From Haliclona indistincta (taxonomy: Eukaryota > Porifera > Demospongiae > Haplosclerida > Chalinidae): a DNA stretch of 64,000 bases. How positions within the stretch are numbered: position 1 is the stretch's first letter; each line of letters starts with the position of its first letter. Both the position numbers and the translations under genes were made by a program. The stretch lies in assembly GCA_964017065.1 (NCBI GenBank), contig OZ024787.1:1320658-1384657 (forward strand), in the 5' to 3' direction. Under the pieces are notes generated by a model that saw only the letters and a list, made by a program, of their open reading frames with translations, was not told where the DNA came from and did no database searches. Positions 25,735 through 58,881 of this stretch are shown here, one piece after another.

Positions 25735-26286
25735 ATGCAAACGGTGTATTCAAAATAACTGTCATCTGACACAGAAATCATGTTGCTGTCTACCACTCAT
25801 CTGTTAGGGTGTCAGTTTACTACTACTCTACTGTTGTAGTTTACTACACATCGAAAACAGCATGTGCTGTGGTCTGAAAGGTGACTAGGCGAGAATTGCA
25901 AGACTAAAATTAGTGCTGGGCATATATTTTGCTACTAATTTGGCCCAAATCAGGATTTTGCTATTTACAAAGTTAGTTTTTTCGACGGGTACGTAACGAT
26001 GAGCTTCTGATAACTTTTTCTCACTAATATTTTGTGTTGAACTCACAAGGGTCTCCTTCCTCATTATCTTCCATGGTACTATAGTGTCGTATGAACTCAG
26101 CAAAGGCTCCATTGTTGTCCATCAGTTCAGAGTATGCTCCTGACTCTGTTATCTTGCCGTCATCCATCACTACGATCCTGTCACACTGCGGCAAGAACCC
26201 CAACCCATGGGTCACCAAGATACGAACCTGAGAGAGAATAACACATGTACACACTGTCACAACACACTCACTCACTCACTCATTCA

Positions 26287-26505
<219 letters not shown>

Positions 26506-26720
26506 CTATACACAACAATGAGAGATAGAGAAGGACTGTTACTGTGGTTCGTATCAACTACAAGTATAACCCAGTAAAGTTCAATTATGTAAAAAAAACA
26601 TAAAACAATTAATTTATGGCTCCTATATAGCGATCGTGTGACAATGGATTCGTCTGCACTCGCTTCCGGACTCATTGTTAAAATCCAATGTTCCACGCAA
26701 AGCCATAATTATATTAACTA

Positions 26721-26909
<189 letters not shown>

Positions 26910-27129
26910 CTACAAGAAGAGGAGACCATTATGAAACAGTGTCTTTACAGGTGTTGAGTGTGTGCTTACTCTCAGAGCAACATGTCCGTTCATCTTCTCC
27001 ATCTCTCCCAGCAGAGCAGAGATGAGAGAGGACTTGCCAGCTCCAAAATGACCCACCACTGCCACCAGCTCACCTGGCTTGATGTGCAGGTTGATACTAG
27101 ATCAGATTAGACATTATGTAAATATAATT

Positions 27130-27548
27130 ACCCGTGCGCAGTATGCGCCAGGGTTATGCGTTTGTGTCCGTCGGTATGTGTGTGTGTTTGTGTGTGGACA
27201 AAAAACACGCCTGTTTGCGTCTTACCGCTCGAAACTCTCCACAAAAACACTCTCTGCAGCTTCCTCACTGAATTTATAGTCCTATGAAGACGTTTTATGT
27301 GCTGGCAAGCCTTGTTCGAGCGGCTAATCCATGGCTATCTAAAGCTACGTGTTCTTAAAGAGCACTTACGGTATTGTGGGTGTGTCACCCAACCTCCTAT
27401 CAATGTCGATGTCCTCACTCAGTCTCACGTGTACCGTAACGTCAGAGCCATTAAGTAACGTGCGTGCGTGCGTGTTGTAGTCAGAGTAACGTGCGTGTTG
27501 CAGTAATGCAGGAGTAGCCGTGTTTAGCTCCTAGCTCAGCGCACGGGT
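27130..27548. mobile_element. short TIR element specific to unit A
   Basis: ACCCGTGCGC at 27130-27139 is matched by GCGCACGGGT at 27539-27548. The flanks resemble the uninterrupted sequence upstream of ABCC exon 16 in unit B (around 32565-32590). There is no coding capacity. The rest of 27549-28251 is spacer, largely shared with 35129-35766. Confidence 0.6.
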
Positions 27549-28251
27549 ATGTGTTCATTAGAACTCTAGTTATATATACAATGCTGCACACATGTTCATT
27601 TTGAAAGTTAGTGTAAAAAGGACTTACCATCATTGGGTGAGTATATTCTGTACTAGCATAATGGTGTCAAGTATCATGAAGTTCTACCTGACACAGCTGC
27701 TTCTCCATGAGTCCTGATCTAACAGCTGATTCCAATCCATGATCCAGAGCTAGCCGGCCCACAATAGAGTCACTGTATCAGAAGATGAGACTGGTATTAT
27801 CGCATCTCTCTCCCTAGGCCCTGCTGGCACTGTCCATCACGTGATGACATCACAAGCTTATGAGTAGCTGGCGTACAGTAGGCATAGTGGAATCCTGTAC
27901 TAGTCGATAGCTCTGCATCTGGTCCACGTGGATGGGTGTGGCTAAATAAAAGCGCCAAAATTTAAATCGATGCTTCCCTCCATCTCACTATCTCCTATAG
28001 CTAGCTAGACCGTGTTCAATGGTATCACAGCGACCAGGTAGTCAGTACTCATGCAAACACTAATCTCAGCAATGACGTCACTACACTAACCATCACTAAC
28101 TAACAATGTTGACAATACTTTAAAATAGTGTAATGTACTGTATCATTGGATGTTTGAAAAGTCACAAATGCTTACTAAAGAAATAAAACTGATAATAATA
28201 TAGAGCATGTGTGTATTAGTAGCTACTAGTAGAGAGTGAGTGAGTTCCATA

Positions 28252-29564
<1,313 letters not shown>

Positions 29565-29643
29565 CTACACACCACACACAGTGAGGAGTAAAGGAATAGA
29601 CAGTTAATAAAAACAGTAAATTACCTATCTATACTGCTAGCAC

Positions 29644-29706
29644 CAGGAGCGCATAATTAAGAGAGAGCGTGGTAAGAGAGTGGTCTCTCTTAATTATGCG
29701 CTCCTG
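29644..29706. repeat. 63-bp near-perfect hairpin unique to unit B
   Basis: The arms CAGGAGCGCATAATTAAGAG and CTCTTAATTATGCGCTCCTG are perfectly inverted around a loop of about 20 bp. GCTAG flanks both sides, a possible target duplication. The equivalent site in unit C (about 37575) lacks the hairpin. Confidence 0.75.
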
Positions 29707-29721
29707 CTAGTAATGAAAATT

Positions 29722-29838
29722 CATTGTTACTCATTGTTACTCAATATGATGCATTGTTACTCAATATGATGCATTGTTACTCAATATGATGCATTGTTAC
29801 TCAATATGATGCATTGTTACTCAATATGATGCATTGTT
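29722..29838. repeat. 20-bp minisatellite, array B (about 6 units)
   Basis: The unit is the same TTGTTACTCAATATGATGCA as in arrays A and C, again next to the TRIM-NHL stop codon, but with only about six units. Confidence 0.95.
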
Positions 29839-29895
29839 ATGAACTCAAGAATGACAGCACTACAGTAAACACAATCAATATTCCAGTCACAGTTG

Positions 29896-31521
29896 TTAGT
29901 AGGTGACCACTCCATTGTCGTCACAGATGTACAGTCGACCTGTCTGGTCAGATATGATGAACCAAGGACGCTTGAAACTAGAGCCATCACTGTCACCGAT
30001 ATATCCAAGAAACCTTCCTTCACTAGTAAACATACTCACTGTATTACTGCCATTTTCAGCGACGTAAAGTATATTATTACCATCGACACACAGACCGTGT
30101 GGACCATTCAACCGACCTTCTCCCTTACTGTCAATGACGGCCAACAGCTTACCCTCGGGAGTGAACTTCTGAACTCTGTTGTTGCTACTGTCAGCTACAA
30201 AGACGATACCGTTTGCATCGATAGTTATGCCAAGTAGACCATTATTTAACACTCCAGGTTGAGCTCCATAGCTACCAAAGCAGTGTGAGTAGGTGAGGTC
30301 AGCATTGAGGACCTGGACACGATGGTTACCAGTATCAGTGACAAAGACTTTCCCATTGTGATCAACAGCCACATCCTGTGGTTTATCAAACTGTAGTGGT
30401 TGAGATCCCTCACTGCCCACTGTAGCTATGAAGGCTCCCTCTGCTGTCAACACTTGTAGACGATGATTACCCACGTCAGCAACAACAATACGGCCATCTT
30501 GGGTCACTGCCACTCCATATGGGTCATTGAATTGTACTTGTCCAGAGCCATACTGTCCAAAGCTACTGATCTTCCTCCCATTAGTAGGGTCGATGATGGT
30601 GATGCAGTGTTTGCCTAATTCTGCCACAATGAGGTCACCTTCCCTTGTGATGGCTAGTCCTACAGGATCTGCCAGATCAGTGAATGTCTGTCCTGCCCTC
30701 CTGGACATGACCTCTGATGGCATGACCTCTATATTGAGAGGTGTGTCAAGGATATCGGTCCCTCCCACCTGCACCCTCAGCTGGTGCACATGGAGACCAA
30801 CAGTGGGAGGAGAATAGCGAACCTCAAACCTGCCGGGAGTCACTTGGTGTACGACACACTTGACAACTAGTGTGGGGTCAGCTACTGGAGAGAGCTGGCA
30901 GGAGACCTGCTCAGAGGAGAGAGGAGCTGCACTGCAAAGATCAAAACTTGTTTTGTCACCAGTTGCCTTAAACTGCCCATACCTAACCACACTACCCAGA
31001 CTGTGACATGTCTCTAGAACACTAGTGCTCTTTACAAACCTCACTCTGGTCTCATCTAGTGGTTGGAGGTTGTCTTTTTTAACAAGTGAAAAAGTTCCTG
31101 ATACGTAGTCATCTGTGACTTGATAAAGCTGTCTCATCAGTTGTCTCTCTGATTCCTCCACTTGCTCCATTTGCTGTTTAGCTGCAGCCTTGATCTCTCT
31201 TCTTGCAGCTTCTAACTGCTCTAGGAAACCTCCTTCTTTCTGGGATTCCAAGGTTTGTATAGCAGTGGTAATGCCAGCTAATTTGTCATGAAGAATATCC
31301 ACAATCTGCTGCTGGTGTCTCGGGAAGGTACCAGTGATGGCGTCACAGTACACCTTCAGTGGCTTGTCATGGCTGCTACACTGCTGTTGGTCAGTAAGCT
31401 GCAGTGAGCTGGTTAGTGACAACATTGCTATAGGAATATAATCCAGATCAAACACATGACACAGCCACGTAAGAGAGTAAACTATACTTTTCTGCTTCTT
31501 GGCTGGCCCAGGAGAAGACAT
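29896..31521 (-). CDS. TRIM-NHL-like protein without RING, copy B
   Basis: A single-exon frame of 541 aa, the most diverged of the three copies. The N-terminus, truncated B-box (CSSHDKPLKVYCD), coiled coil, filamin domain and six NHL blades are in the same order. It differs by a short insertion in the filamin region (GLHVHQ) and a second duplication-like insertion before the NHL part (IEVMPSEVMSRRAGQ). NHL blades 1-5 carry several replacements on surface loops (EWDKH to ELGKH, DWWNH to DVGNH). The frame is intact from ATG to stop. Its upstream TATA box is conserved at 31593-31598. RNA or protein binding by the propeller is inferred; ubiquitin ligase activity is not expected without RING. Confidence 0.87.
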   Translation of the reverse strand: MSSPGPAKKQKSIVYSLTWLCHVFDLDYIPIAMLSLTSSLQLTDQQQCSSHDKPLKVYCDAITGTFPRHQQQIVDILHDKLAGITTAIQTLESQKEGGFLEQLEAARREIKAAAKQQMEQVEESERQLMRQLYQVTDDYVSGTFSLVKKDNLQPLDETRVRFVKSTSVLETCHSLGSVVRYGQFKATGDKTSFDLCSAAPLSSEQVSCQLSPVADPTLVVKCVVHQVTPGRFEVRYSPPTVGLHVHQLRVQVGGTDILDTPLNIEVMPSEVMSRRAGQTFTDLADPVGLAITREGDLIVAELGKHCITIIDPTNGRKISSFGQYGSGQVQFNDPYGVAVTQDGRIVVADVGNHRLQVLTAEGAFIATVGSEGSQPLQFDKPQDVAVDHNGKVFVTDTGNHRVQVLNADLTYSHCFGSYGAQPGVLNNGLLGITIDANGIVFVADSSNNRVQKFTPEGKLLAVIDSKGEGRLNGPHGLCVDGNNILYVAENGSNTVSMFTSEGRFLGYIGDSDGSSFKRPWFIISDQTGRLYICDDNGVVTY

Positions 31522-31592
31522 GATACGAGAATTGAGAGGAATAGCAGCAGCTGACTGGCAAGGTGGTTGATCTGAACTGACCAGGGTCTGAA

Positions 31593-31598
31593 TATATA
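31593..31598 (-). promoter_or_regulatory. TATA box of TRIM-NHL copy B
   Basis: TATATA lies about 72 bp upstream of the ATG, in the same palindromic context as in copies A and C. Confidence 0.5.
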
Positions 31599-32183
31599 GA
31601 CCTGAACTGCTGAACTCAGCAGATATTGTCCATTCATCATTTTGTTGAACTCAGCAGATTACATTGTCTGTTCAAAGTGTTAAACTATTCTTTGCCAAAC
31701 ATGCCTCAACATGTTGTTCATCAGCATGCATGGTCTTTGTCAATATTGCTTCACAGTGATAAGAAACATTACAGTAACTGGTCATGACGAGAGTGATCAT
31801 GTTACTACTGTGCTGCTATACTACAGCAATGCCGAGGGTATAATGTTGATTAGAACTATAGTGCTAAGAGCCCAGTGAAAGCTGTCAGTATAGCAGTCCT
31901 GTCTAATGTTACTAAACTTTTAATCTATCTTCATTTGGTCCGTATTTTGACTTAAGACTGAAAGTCAATAATTGTGCAAAGAAAAGATATTACGTATGAC
32001 ACAATGCAGTGTGAGACTACAAATTAGTGTAGAGTACTCATTATTATTCATGTGGAGAGAGCACAAAATATGAAAAAATGCTATTTTCCAACAGTATGGC
32101 TAATAAATTAAAAATAACATCCTTGTGGTCTACTCATGCGTACAAATCCATGCAATGTTACACTTGGAGCCATACATTAACTA

Positions 32184-32550
<367 letters not shown>

Positions 32551-32596
32551 CTAGATGAGACATAATGTAAATATAAATATACAATGCTGCACACGT

Positions 32597-32915
32597 CAGG
32601 GGCGTTTTTACAAGGGTGCTTCCAGTGCTTGAGCACCCCCCTAAGAACCAGAGATTTCTTTTTTAATAAGGCAAAAGATTATAGTTAACCATGCTTAGCA
32701 GAAAATATTAATGCTTGCCATATTTAGTAAGGTGATTAGTGGCTTAATTGCTAGCCTTAGGAACGCACGTGTTACTAGACTAGCTCAGAGAACAGCTAGC
32801 TTGCTTGAATTTCGATTGTACTGCAATTATAATAAAATATTGGGAGCAGTCAATAAATAATGGGTGTGGTTTATAGTTAAGCACCCGCCTACTTCAAATC
32901 CTGGATACGCCACTG
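32597..32915. mobile_element. hAT-like MITE, 319 bp
   Basis: The ends CAGGGGCGTTTTT and ATACGCCACTG form an imperfect inverted pair. They are flanked by an 8-bp near-identical duplication, GCACACGT (32589-32596) and GTACACGT (32916-32923). Unit A at about 27585 shows the uninterrupted site (GCTGCACACATGTTCATTTT), so insertion followed the duplication. Confidence 0.7.
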
Positions 32916-33697
32916 GTACACGTGTATTTTGAAATTAGTTATAGTGTAAAAAACTAACAAGGAACAAGCATGGAATGGTAACACGATTGACTTGCTAACA
33001 GACCATAGATCCCTACATCAGTGGCTGTACATAAGATCAATATTCAAGCTGAATGCATGTCAGGTGTCAGCAGTCAACAGCAACCAGCTGAACTAGCTAT
33101 AGTCAATCACAACAGCCACTGATGTAGGGATCTATGGTCTGTTAGCAAGTCAATCGTGTTACCATTCCATGCTTGTTCCTTGTTAGTTTACATTGTGAAC
33201 CAGTGGTAGATTTCACAACCCTACATCCTTTTGATTTCGATAGAAATCTTTTTAATTTCTTGTTTGTGTCCTTTTTACTTTTTAGTGACAATATCATGAA
33301 CGTACTGAGCCGTCTTTGTTTCCACCATTGATTTAGTTTTCCTGTTGTTGATGGCTTTTCTTTATTATTAACAATTTTAAACTTGTAGCTAAAAATATTT
33401 ATTATGCTGTACATATCAGCTCGCCTACGCATACATGCATGCAAGAACTAGAAGTGCATACGAGCCCCGCCCACACTAGTTTGTAGATCTGTATGGCGGT
33501 TATAATTATCTGGCAAGCGCAGAATGGTGATCTTATACCATCAGACGATCTTACCGTCCTTCGAAGACTCCAGACAGATATGTGTTCTTCGTGATCCATA
33601 CGGCGCGGAGATACTCAAGGTAGTGCTTGGTCACGTGCGCTAACTTGCACGTCCTCCCGTGCGCTAACTTGCACGTCCCGTCCTCACGTGCGCTAAC

Positions 33698-34501
33698 TTG
33701 CACGTCCTCCTTGCAAGTGAGAGGGGAGCTTCGAACTGGTTAACAGTTTTGCCTCTAAAAGATCATGGTTTTAATTTACACAAAGGAGCATTTCGTGATG
33801 CACTTTGTCTGAGATATGGATGGTCTTTATCTAACCTCCCAACCAAGTGTCCCTGTGGTGCCAACTTCTCTGTCGAACATGCACTGACCTGCGCAACCGG
33901 AGGCTTCACTATTATCAGGCACAATGAGATACGTGATGTTCTTGGAAGCCTCCTAACTGAAACGCGTCATGATGTAGCTATAGAACCAACCCTACAACCA
34001 TTGACTGGGGAGACTCTCTCTCTGTTGAGTGCCAACCGAGACGAGTATGCTAGACTTGATGTTGCCGCCAGTGGTATCTGGGGGGGCAGATTTGAGCGAA
34101 TATTTTTTGATGTGCGGGTGTTCAACCCCTACGCTCCCTCGAATCAAACCCCCTGCATCCAATCAAGCTACCGAAGACATGAGAATGAGAAGAGAAGGAA
34201 ATATGAACAACGAGTTGTTGAGATCGAGCAATCTACTTTTGTCCCATTTGTACTTGCATGTACTGGAGGAATAGGCCCCGCTGCTACTTTGACTCTGAAG
34301 AGAATTGGCAACCTTCTCGCGGAAAAACACGATGCTTCCTATGGTCAGATAATGGGCTTTCTGAGGAGTCGACTGAGCTTCGCTCTACTGCGCTCCACCC
34401 TTATGTGCTTGCGAGGAACCAGGTCCGCAAAATCTAAGCCCTTTAACCTAAAGACAGATACTCTAACTTTAGCCATTGCAGAGGGCAATGGATCTGGTTA
34501 A
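33698..34501 (+). pseudogene. retroelement polyprotein C-terminal fragment
   Basis: The frame of 267 aa has no clean start, since coding similarity probably begins after SERGASNWL. Visible features are a zinc-binding cluster CPCGANFSVEHALTC followed by RHNEIRD, then a block reading E-PTLQPLTGE, ARLDVAASG and FFDVRVFNP. The spacing of E, D and D-x-R/K resembles a PD-(D/E)XK nuclease, as found after the reverse transcriptase in some LINE elements. YRRHENEKRRKYEQRV is a basic helix. I read it as the 3' end of a reverse-transcribing element without its polymerase. The nuclease assignment is inference; the transposable origin is more certain. Confidence 0.55.
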
Positions 34502-34619
34502 ACTGTTTTAATATTTTTCTCTACAAAATCTGAATTGGTCTTACTTAAAATTTTATTTTTTTATTTTTATTTTTACCTACTCGTTACATCATGTACCTGT
34601 CTTAATAACATTTTGGTCA

Positions 34620-35105
34620 CGTGCGCTAACCACTGCTTGGTCACGTGCGTATTGCGCAATCACAATAATGGCGTCTAACACTTAGCTGACAATGGATGAC
34701 GATCGAGAACTCGCGGAATGTAAATCGCCGTTTCGCTAAAAACAAAGTTCAAAAGGCACCTGCCAGGAGAATTTCACGACTGTTCGTGGGTGTTTTGGTC
34801 TCGGCACTGCTCGCGTAAAGGCGCTAGGCGCGCTGAAGAAGAAAGAAGAAAGAAAGAAAGAAGAAAACGAAGATGACGAAACTCGATTTTCACCGTTTTT
34901 AGCTTCGTCACTTTAGTAACAGTGTAGAGCACTCTCCTTGCTACTGTAAGATGGGGCAACGCCAGATAGCAGATCTAAGTGTCCTTGAACGTATAAATTC
35001 ACCACCTGGCGAAATATCAGCGTTTGAACGCTAATACATTGTATGTAGCCGCCATCTTGTTTTTCCGTTCAACCCTACATAGGGAGGCACTACCGTGCCT
35101 CCCTA
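34620..35105. repeat. distal segment of composite element, inverted at 47786-48265
   Basis: Matching landmarks include the GAAGAAAGAAAGAAAG tract, AAGATGGGGCAACGCCAGA, and the terminal hairpin. The divergence is modest, with several small indels. Confidence 0.8.
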
Positions 35106-35766
35106 ATATGGGAGTCTATAATTTGACCTACCATCATTGAGTGAGTATATTCTGTACTAGCATATTATGGTGTCAAGTATCATGAAGTTCTGCTTGACAA
35201 AACTGCTTCTCCACATGAGTCCTGATCTAGCAGCTGATTCCAATCCATGATCCAGAGCTAGCCGGCCCACAATAGAGTTACTGTATCAGAAGATGACACT
35301 GGTATTTTCCATATCTCTCTGCCAAGGCCCTGCTGGCATTGTCCATCACGTGATGACATCAGAGTAGCGGGTGTACAGTAGGCATAGCATACTGGAATCC
35401 TGTACTGGTCACTGGCTCTGAGTCTGGTCCACGTGGATGGGTGTGGCTAAATTAAAAGCGCCAAAATTTAAAATGGATGCTTCACTCCATCTGTTTACAA
35501 ACCACTATCTCCTATAGCTAGACCGTGTTCAATGGTATCACAGCGACCAGGTAGTCAGTACTCATGCAAACACTAATCTCAGCAATGACGTCACAACACT
35601 AACCATCACTAACTAACAATGTTGACAATACTTTAAAATAGTGTAATGTACTGTATCATTGGATGTTTGAAAAGTCACAAATGCTTACTAAAGAAATAAA
35701 ACTGATAATAATATATAGAGCATGTGTGTATTAGTAGCTACTAGTAGTGAGTGAGTGAGTTCCATA

Positions 35767-37070
<1,304 letters not shown>

Positions 37071-37584
37071 CTACACACCACACACAGTGAGGAGTAAAGG
37101 AATAGACACTTAATGTAGTAGTGCTAGTGATCAGTGGGTTGAGCACTTGGAACACTCATTCGTGCTTGTTCTCAATGAACACAGAACTGACAGTTGTAGC
37201 ATAACAGTTAATAAGTACAGTAAATTACAGGGGCAAGCTTAAATCAACATGAGAGTAAAAAGACGATGATAGGTAAGAGCGACATGAAGCTGAGACAACA
37301 CAGTCACGACACATTTTAATAAGACTGCTGATGTAAGTAAAAGAGCAATAAGCGAACTGAACACATACTTGAGCACGTGAGACATATGAGATCACATGAT
37401 AGGACCAACATGAACACTACTGGGTTCCTGTATGTTAGACCATGGAACACATCTCACTCAGACTCAATATCTATCCAGTAAGAACACAGAGCTCCTCTAT
37501 CATTGAAATTAACAACTCTCCACAGAAGGGATTATTCATGCTGTATTACTGATGGTACCTTTCTATAGCGCTAGCACTGAAAAC

Positions 37585-37867
37585 TCATTGTTACTCAATA
37601 TGATGCATTGTTACTCAATATGATGCATTGTTACTCAATATGATGCATTGTTACTCAATATGATGCATTGTTACTCAATATGATGCATTGTTACTCAATA
37701 TGATGCATTGTTACTCAATATGATGCATTGTTACTCAATATGATGCATTAATTGTTACTCAATATGATGCTCAATATGATGCATTGTTACTCAATATGAT
37801 GCATTGTTACTCAATATGATGCATTGTTACTCAATATGATGCATTGTTACTCAATATGATGCATTGA
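37585..37867. repeat. 20-bp minisatellite, array C (about 14 units)
   Basis: Same unit as arrays A and B, again immediately downstream of the TRIM-NHL stop codon. Confidence 0.95.
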
Positions 37868-37941
37868 TACTTGAAAAGTGTTTTATGAACTCAAGAATGA
37901 CAGCACTACAGTAAACACAATCAATATTCCAGTCACTGTTG

Positions 37942-39549
37942 TTAGTAGGTGACCACTCCATTGTCGTCACTGATGTACAGTCGACCTGTCTGGTCAGATA
38001 CGATGAACCAAGGGCTCTTGAAACTAGAGCCATCACTGTCACCGATATATCCAAGAAACCTTCCTTCACTAGTAAACATACTCACTGTATTACTGTCACG
38101 CTCAGTCACATAAAGTATGCCATTACCATCCACACACAGACCATATGGACCATTCAACCGACCTCCTCCTTCTTCCTTACTGTCAATGACGGCCAACAGC
38201 TTACCCTCGGGAGTGAACTTCTGAACTCTGTTGTTAGAACGGTCAGCTACAAAGACCATACCATCAACATCGATAGTTATGCCACTTGGATGGTTGAACT
38301 CTCCAGGTTGAGCTCCTTTGCTACCAAAGCAGTGTGAGTAGGTGAGGTCAGCATTGAGGACCTGGACACGATGGTTACCACACTCAGTGACAAAGAGTTT
38401 CCCAATGTGATCAACCGCCACATCACATGGGTAATGAAACTGTAGTGGTTGAGATCCCTTACTGCCCACTGTAGCTAATAAGGCACCTTCTGCTGTCAAC
38501 ACTTGTAGACGATGATTCCACCAATCAGCTACAATAATGTGGCCATCTTGGGTCACTGCCACTCCACGAGGACGGTTGAATTGTACTTGTCCAGAGCCAT
38601 GCTGTCCAAAGCTCCTGATCTTCCTCCCATTAGTAGGGTCGATGATGGTGATGCAGTGTTTGTCCCATTCTGCCACAGTGAGGTGACCTTCCCTTGTGAT
38701 GGCTAGTCCTCGAGGACTATTCAGATCAGTGAATGTCTGTCCTGCCCTCTTGGGCATGATCTCTACATTGAGAGGTGTGTCAAGGATATCAGTCCCTCCC
38801 ATCTGCACCCTCAGCTGGTGGGGACCAGCAGTGGGAGGAGAATAGCGAACCTCAAACCTGCCGGGAGTCACTTGGCGTACGACACACTTGACAACTAGTG
38901 TGGGGTCAGCTACTGGAGAGAGCTGGCAGGAGACCTGCTCAGAGGAGAGAGGAGCTGCACTGCAAAGATCAAAGCTTGTTTTGTCACCAGTTGCCTTAAA
39001 CTGCCCATACCTAACCACACTACCCAGACTGCGACATGCCTCTAGAACACTAGCGCTCTTTACAAACCTCACTCTGGTCTCATCCAGTGGTTGGAGGTTG
39101 TCTTTTTTAACAAGTGAAAAAGTTGTTGATACATAGTCATCAGTGACTTGATAAAGCTGTCTCATCAGTTGTCTCTCAGACTCCTCCACTTGCTCCATTT
39201 GCTGTTTAGCTGCAGCCTTAATCTCTCTTCTTGCAGCTTCTAACTGCTCTAGAAAACCTCCTTCTTCCTGGGATTCCAAGGTTTGTACAGCAGTGGTAAT
39301 TCCAGCTAATTTGTCATGAAGAATATCCACAATCTGCTGCTGGTGTCTCGGGAAGGTACCAGTGATGGCGTCACAGTACACCTCCAGTGGCTTGTCATGG
39401 CTGCTACACTGCTGTTGGTCAGTAAGCTGCAGTGAGCTGGTTAGTGACGACATTGCTATAGGAATATAATCCAGATCAAACACATGACACAGCCACGTAA
39501 GAGAGTAAACTATACTTTTCTGCTTCTTGGCTGGCCCAGGAGAAGACAT
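37942..39549 (-). CDS. TRIM-NHL-like protein without RING, copy C
   Basis: A single-exon frame of 535 aa, almost the same as copy A (differences are scattered, for example CVVRQVTP against CVIHQVTP, and HYPCDVAVDH in NHL blade 3). Order of parts: RING-less N-terminus, truncated B-box at about 48-60, coiled coil at about 75-150, filamin domain at about 170-268, six NHL blades to the end. The frame is intact and the TATA box is conserved at 39621-39626. Its neighbours are an ABCC fragment downstream and the full ABCC gene upstream on the same strand. Its closeness to copy A extends through the 1.4-kb spacer, so A and C arose by recent block duplication or were homogenised by gene conversion. 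Confidence 0.88.
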   Translation of the reverse strand: MSSPGPAKKQKSIVYSLTWLCHVFDLDYIPIAMSSLTSSLQLTDQQQCSSHDKPLEVYCDAITGTFPRHQQQIVDILHDKLAGITTAVQTLESQEEGGFLEQLEAARREIKAAAKQQMEQVEESERQLMRQLYQVTDDYVSTTFSLVKKDNLQPLDETRVRFVKSASVLEACRSLGSVVRYGQFKATGDKTSFDLCSAAPLSSEQVSCQLSPVADPTLVVKCVVRQVTPGRFEVRYSPPTAGPHQLRVQMGGTDILDTPLNVEIMPKRAGQTFTDLNSPRGLAITREGHLTVAEWDKHCITIIDPTNGRKIRSFGQHGSGQVQFNRPRGVAVTQDGHIIVADWWNHRLQVLTAEGALLATVGSKGSQPLQFHYPCDVAVDHIGKLFVTECGNHRVQVLNADLTYSHCFGSKGAQPGEFNHPSGITIDVDGMVFVADRSNNRVQKFTPEGKLLAVIDSKEEGGGRLNGPYGLCVDGNGILYVTERDSNTVSMFTSEGRFLGYIGDSDGSSFKSPWFIVSDQTGRLYISDDNGVVTY

Positions 39550-40970
39550 GATACGAGAATTGAGAGGAATAGCAGCAGCTGACTGGCAAGGTGGCTGACC
39601 TGAACTGACCAGGGTCTGAATATATAGACCTGAACTGCTGAACTCAGCAGATATTGTCCATTCATCATTTTGTTGAACTCAGCAGATTACATTGTCTGTT
39701 CAAAGTGTTAAACTATTCTCTCCCAAACATGCCTTAACATGTTGTTCAACAGCATTCATGCATGGTCTTTGTCAATATTGCTGGCATGTCTTCACAGTGA
39801 TAAGAATCATTACAGTAACTTGTCATGACGAGAGTGATCATGTTACTACTGTGCTGCTATACTACAGCAATGCCGAGGGTATAATGTTGATTAGAACTAT
39901 AGTGCTAAGAGCCCAGTGAAAGCTGTCAGTATAGCAGTCCTGTCTCTAAAAGTTTGATACATCTTCGTTAGTCTGTTTTTCTGTTTTTTTACTTCAAACT
40001 GTAAGTCAATTGTACGAAGTAAAGATATTACGCATGACACAATGCAGTGCGAGACTGCAAGTTTGTGGCAGTTCCTCGTTATAATTCATGATACGATTGC
40101 ACAGTATAAAATACAGCAACTCAGTTTGATACGTCCCATCTTCAGCAACTATACACTGCTTCTAAAGCTTGAAATTTTGATTGCTGTAGACCTAAACTGC
40201 TGAACTCAGCAGATATTGTCCATTCATCAAATGTTGAACTCAGCAGATTACATTGTCAGTTCAAAGTGTTAAACAATTCTTTGTCAAACATGCCTCAACA
40301 TGTTGTTCATCAGCATACATGGTCTTTGTCAAAACTATTTTTCAAAAGTTGGTGAAAGTGCCAGGCATGTCTTCAAGGTGATAAGAAAACATTAAATTAT
40401 TACATAGTACGTCATTATTCACCAATCAGATTGCTCTATTCGAGGCCATTAATGTAGGTTATTGACCGCGCGTAGCGTCATCTATAGCAATGCGCAAAGA
40501 CGCAGACATCTATTTGTAATATTCTCCTTGTTGGATGAACTATTATAATGAGCCATTTATTGCCCTGCACTCGTACAGGCTCTGTAATAAACATTACAGA
40601 GGCTTGATCGGGTGTGTGCGTGATACGACTTCTCAGGTTTTGCTACTTCCAGACAGACTTGAGAAATCGGCTCTGAACGATTGTGCAAATCGATGCTTCA
40701 TTCCATCTCACTATCTCCTATAGCTAGACCGTGTTCAATGGTATCACAGCGACCAGGTAGACAGCACTCATGCAAACACTAATCTCAGCAATGACGTCAC
40801 TACACTAACCATCACTAACTAACAATGTTGACAATACTTTAAAATAGTGTAATGTACTGTATCATTGGATGTTTGAAAAGTCACAAATGCTTACTAAAGA
40901 AATAAAACTGATAATAATATAGAGCATGTGTGTATTAGTAGCTACTAGTAGAGAGTGAGTGAGTTCCATA
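39550..40970. repeat. spacer shared with 19379-20787
   Basis: This block between TRIM-NHL C and the ABCC stop codon is nearly identical to the unit A spacer, including its internally duplicated promoter-like region. No gene is seen. Confidence 0.85.
39621..39626 (-). promoter_or_regulatory. TATA box of TRIM-NHL copy C
   Basis: TATATA lies about 72 bp upstream of the ATG. The palindrome CTGCTGAACTCAGCAG follows a few bases further upstream, as in copies A and B. Confidence 0.5.

Positions 40971-58881
<17,911 letters not shown>

Larger units (their letters stand above)
32948..35105. mobile_element. composite palindrome-and-hairpin element, copy 1
   Basis: A long palindrome (32948-33185, arms of about 75 bp containing ACAGACCATAGATCCCTACA) opens the element. 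A middle segment (33190-33610), a retroelement coding fragment (33698-34501) and a distal segment (34620-35105) ending in the hairpin GGGAGGCACTACCGTGCCTCCC follow. All parts except the coding fragment recur, inverted and in the same order, at 47786-49037. Short GTGCGCTAACTTGCACG repeats flank the coding part at 33640-33710. The family is not recognised. Confidence 0.6.

Noticed and set aside
33142..33444. 100-aa minus-strand lysine-rich frame
   Set aside because: It overlaps the composite repeat, and the frame is not kept in the second copy at 48490-48720.
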